Below are positions 59,865-64,000 of a DNA stretch of 64,000 nt, in pieces; the stretch's first letter is position 1, and each line of letters starts with the position of its first letter. The position numbers were made by a program, and so were the translations under genes. Origin of the DNA: JBBQYD01 sp942493075 (lineage in GTDB: Bacteria; Verrucomicrobiota; Verrucomicrobiia; Limisphaerales; UBA8199); assembly GCA_942493075.1 (NCBI GenBank), contig OW818681.1, positions 1,860,001 through 1,924,000 of the forward strand. Direction: 5' to 3'. The notes under the pieces are model-generated. The model was not told the DNA's origin. It saw only the letters and a list, made by a program, of their open reading frames with translations, and made no database searches.

Positions 59865-62708
59865 ATGGCGAAGAAGTTGTTCCTTCTGGATGGTATGGCG
59901 CTCGTTTACCGTGCGCATTTTGCGCTGGCTGCGCGCCCCATTCTCAACTCGCAAGGAGTGAACACCTCCGCCTTGTATGGCTTTACCCAGACTCTCCTGG
60001 AGATCATCCGAACACAGTCGCCGACTCACCTGTCGGTGGCGTTCGATACCGCGGCGCCGACCCAGCGGCATGTCGAGTTTGCTGATTACAAAGCGAACCG
60101 GCAGGAGATGCCCGAGGACCTCAGCGCCGCTTTGCCCCATGTTCGCCGCATGATTGAAGCCTTCAACATCAAAGTGCTAACCTGTGATGGTTATGAGGCT
60201 GATGATATTATTGGAACACTGGTGAAGCAGGCTGAGAAGAAGGATTTTCAAACTTTCATGGTGACTCCGGACAAGGACTTCGGGCAACTGGTGAGCAACT
60301 CAACCTTCTTATTCAAGCCCGGGCGCATGGGGGATACCTCGGAACTCATGGGATTGCCGGAAATCTGCTCCCGGTGGGGGATTAGCGATCCGATCCAGGT
60401 CATAGATATCATCGCTTTGATGGGCGACGCGTCGGATAACATTCCCGGTGTGCCGGGCATTGGGGAAAAGACAGCGATCAAGCTAGTCGGCCAATTCAAA
60501 ACGGTTGAGAACCTCCTGGAGCATGCTTCGGAGCTCACAGGCAAACTGCGCGAGAATATTTTGGCCAATAAGGACGTGGCACTGCTTTCGAAGCGTCTGG
60601 CGACTATTAACGTGAATTCCCCATGTCTTGTGGATTTGGAGAGCCTGGAGTTGCAGCCCTATGACGAGCCGGCTCTCAAAAGCCTCTTCACGGAATTTGA
60701 GTTCAACTCAATTGGGAAACGTCTCTTTGGAGATAACTTTCGGGCAGGACGAGGCGGAGTCGCCGGCGGGAGCGACGCCTTAGGCTCCCCGGCGCCAAAA
60801 CGCCAGGCAGGGCAGGGGGAGATGGTGTTCGAGGCTGCACCTAAGTCGGAATCCGGCGATCTGATTCAGAGCGATTCTGCTCCGAAAATCCTGCGAACGA
60901 TAAAGGATGCGCCCCTAAAGCTCCAGATGGTCGAGAGCGCTGGCCAGCGTGCGGAGTTGATCGCGCAATTGAGGAACGTCCCTTTGGCCGCAATCGAACT
61001 ACTCACCTCAGGATCTAATGCGAAGTCCACGATGCTCCGCGGTTTTGTGCTGGCGTTGGATACCGTTGGTGGCTGGCAGGTCAAATTGCCTGCCGCCCGG
61101 GCGGATGTTTCTGCAGTTCTCCAGGAGTTTCAACCCATTTGGGAACGGTCGGATTTGGTGCTGACCGGGCACGACCTGAAATTCTGTCTGAGCGTGTTCC
61201 TGTGGCACGGGGTGACGCTCCGGGCCAGCCTGTTCGATACCATGATCGCGCACAGCCTGATCGAGCCGGATCAGCGCCACGCGTTTGAGTATCTTTCCGA
61301 AGCCTACCTTGGCTATACGCCGCAGTTACGGGCGGAGGAGGCACAGCCGAGCCTGTCTCTCGGGTTGGAAACCGAAGGAGGCAATGCTTCCGATCAGCAG
61401 GCATCAGTCGCGTTGGAACGTGCGGTGCTAAACCTTCAGTTGCGGGAAGCCCTCACGCCGTTATTGCGTGAAAAACAACAGGAAAAGGTTTTCTACGAGA
61501 TAGAGGCTCCGCTGGTACCGGTCCTGGCCGCCATGGAGCACGCAGGAATCCGTGTTGATGCGAGTGCCTTGAACGACTTTGCCGATCAACTCGGAAAGGA
61601 AATCGAAAAACTCGGCAGTGACATCTGCCGTCTTGCCGGGACCAATTTCAACCTGAACTCTCCACGACAGTTGGGGCAGATCTTGTTTGAGTCGCTTAAA
61701 ATCTGCGCCTCCCCCAAGAAGACAAAGAGTGGCCAGTATGCCACCGATGAGCAAACCCTTGCCACGCTGGCCCCGGACCATGAGATCGTGCGTTTTCTAC
61801 TGGATCACCGTGCCGCATCGAAGCTGAAGACCACATACGCGGACGCGCTGCCTACTGCAATCTGGCCTGCCACAAAGCGGATTCACACAACGTATAACCA
61901 GGTCGCAACTTCCACCGGACGGCTCAACTCTCAGAACCCGAATTTACAGAATATCCCCATTCGCACCGAGCGTGGTCAGGAAATCCGAAAAGCCTTTGTG
62001 CCCGGTAGTAGCGAGTTCCTGCTGCTCTCAGCAGATTACTCCCAGATTGAGTTGCGAATCATCGCCGCGTTGAGCAAAGAAAAGGGTCTTATAGAGGCCT
62101 TTCAGACCGGGGCGGACGTCCATACTGCAACGGCCGCCCGCGTCTTTGGTGTCTTCCCGGACATGGTAACTCCGGAGATGAGGCGTAAAGCGAAAATGGT
62201 GAACTACGGCATCGCCTATGGCATCTCGGCTTTTGGGCTGGCGCAACGTCTCGCTATTCCGCGCCGGGAAGCCAGCGAAATCATTCAGGAATATTTTCGG
62301 CAGTTTCCTGGCATCCGTACGTTCATGGATACAACCATCGCATTTTGCCGGCAGCATGGTTACGTCGAGACTGTGACAGGCCGGCGACGCTACCTCCGGG
62401 ACATCGTGTCCTCAAATGCAACCGTGCGCTCCTCAGCGGAACGTAACGCGATCAACGCGCCAATTCAGGGAACGGCTGCCGACATGATCAAAGTGGCCAT
62501 GATCCGCATTTTCGGAGAACTGCAAAAGCGCCAGTTGCGCACGCGGATGCTTCTGCAAGTGCATGATGAACTCGTCTTCGATGTGCATCGTGAGGAGGAG
62601 GCGGTGGTCCGTTCGCTGGTTGAGGACAAGATGAGGAATGCGATTTCGTTGGACGTGCCTATTGAAGTTGAAGTGGGTGTTGGTGAGACGTGGCTCAGTG
62701 CGCATTAA
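59865..62708 (+). CDS. polA: DNA polymerase I
   Basis: 947 residues. It fills gaps and removes RNA primers. The 5'-nuclease domain (about 1-295) has 'VAFDTAAPTQRHVEFADYKANR', 'CDGYEADDIIGTL' and 'GDASDNIPGVPGIGEKTA'. The middle domain (about 340-530) corresponds to the 3'-5' exonuclease but lacks its acidic ligands: the D-x-E motif reads 'AIELLTSG', Exo II reads 'GHDLKFCLSVF' and Exo III lacks the D, so proofreading is probably absent. The polymerase domain has motif A 'SADYSQIELRIIAALSKE', motif B 'RRKAKMVNYGIAYGIS' with Y781, and motif C 'LLQVHDELVFDV'. Start ATG 59865 is just downstream of the divergent cupin gene. Confidence 0.95.
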   Translation: MAKKLFLLDGMALVYRAHFALAARPILNSQGVNTSALYGFTQTLLEIIRTQSPTHLSVAFDTAAPTQRHVEFADYKANRQEMPEDLSAALPHVRRMIEAFNIKVLTCDGYEADDIIGTLVKQAEKKDFQTFMVTPDKDFGQLVSNSTFLFKPGRMGDTSELMGLPEICSRWGISDPIQVIDIIALMGDASDNIPGVPGIGEKTAIKLVGQFKTVENLLEHASELTGKLRENILANKDVALLSKRLATINVNSPCLVDLESLELQPYDEPALKSLFTEFEFNSIGKRLFGDNFRAGRGGVAGGSDALGSPAPKRQAGQGEMVFEAAPKSESGDLIQSDSAPKILRTIKDAPLKLQMVESAGQRAELIAQLRNVPLAAIELLTSGSNAKSTMLRGFVLALDTVGGWQVKLPAARADVSAVLQEFQPIWERSDLVLTGHDLKFCLSVFLWHGVTLRASLFDTMIAHSLIEPDQRHAFEYLSEAYLGYTPQLRAEEAQPSLSLGLETEGGNASDQQASVALERAVLNLQLREALTPLLREKQQEKVFYEIEAPLVPVLAAMEHAGIRVDASALNDFADQLGKEIEKLGSDICRLAGTNFNLNSPRQLGQILFESLKICASPKKTKSGQYATDEQTLATLAPDHEIVRFLLDHRAASKLKTTYADALPTAIWPATKRIHTTYNQVATSTGRLNSQNPNLQNIPIRTERGQEIRKAFVPGSSEFLLLSADYSQIELRIIAALSKEKGLIEAFQTGADVHTATAARVFGVFPDMVTPEMRRKAKMVNYGIAYGISAFGLAQRLAIPRREASEIIQEYFRQFPGIRTFMDTTIAFCRQHGYVETVTGRRRYLRDIVSSNATVRSSAERNAINAPIQGTAADMIKVAMIRIFGELQKRQLRTRMLLQVHDELVFDVHREEEAVVRSLVEDKMRNAISLDVPIEVEVGVGETWLSAH

Positions 62709-62870
62709 CCTGAGCGACTGCGATAAAGCACCTGCGAATTTGCAGTCCCGAGATCGTTATACCCACGGTGTCAGGTGATGTTCGCAGCCTGCCATGGCGT
62801 CGTTTCAATGCAGACGAGTTTGTCTAATGGGGTACATAACTACTAGTTTTTAGGAGGGTCTCGCCCGAGC

Positions 62871-62936
62871 ATGTCTTGGAAGCGTCGGTTCATCCGCCTT
62901 ACTCGCAGTCATGTCGGAACAAATAGACACTCGTAA
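62871..62936 (+). other. Possible short upstream ORF before the sensor kinase gene
   Basis: A 21-codon frame starts at ATG 62871, 13 bp after AGGAGG (62852-62857), a strong SD-like run, and ends at TAA 62934-62936, overlapping the kinase start at 62911 in another frame. The peptide is basic (about seven Arg/Lys). It could be a coupling leader or a chance frame; I cannot tell. Confidence 0.25.
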
Positions 62937-64000
62937 TAATCCGTCCAAAACGGAAGGACAGTGTGGCACGGTCACAGAAGGCCGTCCTCACTCACAGGGG
63001 GACCCTGAGGAGAGCACTCTCTCCTCGTTATCCGGGCGCGCCAGCGGCGAAATGCCACGGACGAGTTTCGACGCATTCCTCGAAGCAGCACCTGACGCCG
63101 TGGTTGTCGTGGGGCGCGAAGGCCGAATCGCGATTGTAAACACCCTCACGGAAAAGATGTTTGGTTACAGCCGCGGTGAAATGCTGGGGCAATCCATCGA
63201 GATGCTCGTTCCTGAACGCTTTCGCCACGTACACGTGCGCGATCGCCGTGGTTACGAACGGAACCCACGCACCCGCCCCATGGGCGCAGGGCAGGAGTTG
63301 TGGGGACGGCGCAAGGACGGCACCGAGTTTCCGGTCGAGATTAGTCTAAGCCCTTTGGAGACCGAGCAGGGCCGGTTAGTGACCAGCATTATTCGGGATA
63401 CAACTGAGCGTCGAGTGACTGAAGAGCGAATCAAGGCATCGCTGCGGGAGAAAGAGGTTTTGCTGAAGGAAATCCATCACCGGGTTAAGAATAATCTGCA
63501 GGTCACATCCAGCTTGCTCAAGCTGCAATCGATGTACATCCAAGACCCTGCGGCTCGCGAACTTTTCGCGGAGAGCCAGAATCGGATTCGGTCCATGGCG
63601 CTGGTGCACGAGAAGCTGTACCAATCCAGCGATCTGTCCCAGGTTAACTTTTCCGATTACATCGAAAGCCTGGCCGCCTTGTTGTTTAGATCGTATGGAG
63701 TTGATCCCGCACTAATAACCCTTCGGCTTGAAACCGAGAAAGCGTTTCTCAGCATCGAGACTGCCGTCCCGTGTGGGTTGATCGTCAACGAGCTGCTTTC
63801 CAATTGTCTTAAACACGCCTTTCCCGGGAAGAGATCGGGGGAGGTTCGTGTTCGAATCGCTTCCCAGGATCAGGGACAGCGCCTTCTTTTGTCGGTTGCT
63901 GATAACGGTGTGGGCTTGCCACCAGGGCTTGATGTCGAGCATGGGGGCACGCTGGGCTTGCAGTTGGTTCGAACTTTGAGCCGTCAAATAAGTGGGCAAT
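62911..64000 (+). CDS. Sensor histidine kinase, PAS and HisKA_2, truncated by window end
   Basis: Open from ATG 62911 to the last base; 363 residues are visible and the gene continues beyond the window. A hydrophilic N-terminus (about 1-48) has no membrane segment. The PAS domain spans about 50-165 ('FLEAAPDAVVVVGREGRIAIVN', 'MFGYSRGEMLGQSIEMLVPERFR', 'VTSIIRDTTERR'). A HisKA_2 dimerisation/phospho-acceptor domain follows with 'LLKEIHHRVKNNLQVTSSLLKLQS'. The HATPase domain is partly seen ('GLIVNELLSNCLKHAF', 'VADNGVGLPPG', 'GTLGLQLV'). It should be a cytoplasmic soluble kinase of the HWE/HisKA_2 type, often linked to light or redox sensing through PAS cofactors. Confidence 0.92.
   Translation, partial: MSEQIDTRNNPSKTEGQCGTVTEGRPHSQGDPEESTLSSLSGRASGEMPRTSFDAFLEAAPDAVVVVGREGRIAIVNTLTEKMFGYSRGEMLGQSIEMLVPERFRHVHVRDRRGYERNPRTRPMGAGQELWGRRKDGTEFPVEISLSPLETEQGRLVTSIIRDTTERRVTEERIKASLREKEVLLKEIHHRVKNNLQVTSSLLKLQSMYIQDPAARELFAESQNRIRSMALVHEKLYQSSDLSQVNFSDYIESLAALLFRSYGVDPALITLRLETEKAFLSIETAVPCGLIVNELLSNCLKHAFPGKRSGEVRVRIASQDQGQRLLLSVADNGVGLPPGLDVEHGGTLGLQLVRTLSRQISGQ

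Noticed and set aside
1..64000. tRNA, rRNA, CRISPR arrays, prophage or transposase genes
   Set aside because: I looked for T-loop-like, repeat-spacer and transposase patterns on both strands and saw none; a tRNAscan-SE or CRISPR search was not possible here.

Overview
The window looks like a chromosomal segment of a heterotrophic member of the Verrucomicrobiota, probably near the Pedosphaera/Limisphaera group. This is inferred, without any database search, from several features: many secreted glycoside hydrolases, an H-X9-DG prepilin-like protein, a DUF2723/GT117 glycosyltransferase, a sensor kinase with OB-fold-like periplasmic repeats, and secreted proteins that end in a 'STNL..W...YYRV'-type module. 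Base composition is moderately GC-rich and looks even across the window. I saw no tRNA, rRNA, CRISPR array, transposase or phage genes. Genes lie on both strands in short co-directional runs.

Region by region. 1-4685: the end of one GH78-like rhamnosidase, translationally coupled to a complete secreted GH78. 4735-6683: a secreted metallophosphoesterase and a CvpA-like membrane protein. 6779-10542: a lysine 6-aminotransferase, an APC permease with a C-terminal UspA-like domain, and a small lipoprotein-like protein ending at a strong terminator. 10637-14487: a GH95 fucosidase fused to a peptidoglycan-recognition/amidase domain, divergent from a URO-D family methyltransferase-like protein. 14488-15027 is non-coding and rich in repeats. 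15028-21449: a TPR protein, then the housekeeping run tilS, ftsH, rpe and a phosphohexomutase. 21466-24589: a small unknown protein and a second GH78-like enzyme on the minus strand. 24590-24915 carries a palindromic repeat element. 24916-28129: a tight minus-strand operon leuD-like, GH20, pdxH. 28238-34653: a GxGYxYP protein and a giant GT117 membrane protein with TPRs.

34658-47059 is the most distinctive accessory part. A GH30 enzyme with carbohydrate-binding modules, an H-X9-DG prepilin and a secreted protein with three CBM6-like repeats all read leftward. A divergent GH3 of the barley ExoI type faces them across a 350-bp control region, and it is followed by a convergent two-component system. 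This could be a polysaccharide sensing and degradation locus. 47299-55855: a 2-Cys peroxiredoxin, a CheY-like regulator, an ATP-grasp-like protein, an M50 protease, a beta-carbonic anhydrase, an acyl-CoA synthetase/acetyltransferase fusion, and cinA. 55976-57944: a 70-residue unknown, a DksA-like protein that has lost most of its zinc ligands, and a stand-alone LigD-type polymerase domain whose start overlaps the DksA-like stop. 58008-64000: a secreted unknown, a cupin, DNA polymerase I with a degenerate proofreading domain, and the first part of a PAS/HisKA_2 sensor kinase.

Overall the segment mixes housekeeping genes with fucose-, rhamnose-, hexosamine- and glucan-directed secreted enzymes. 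The points most worth following are the GH95-amidase fusion, the CBM6/prepilin/GH30/GH3/two-component locus, the C-terminal module shared by four otherwise unrelated secreted proteins, and the DksA-like/PolDom pair.
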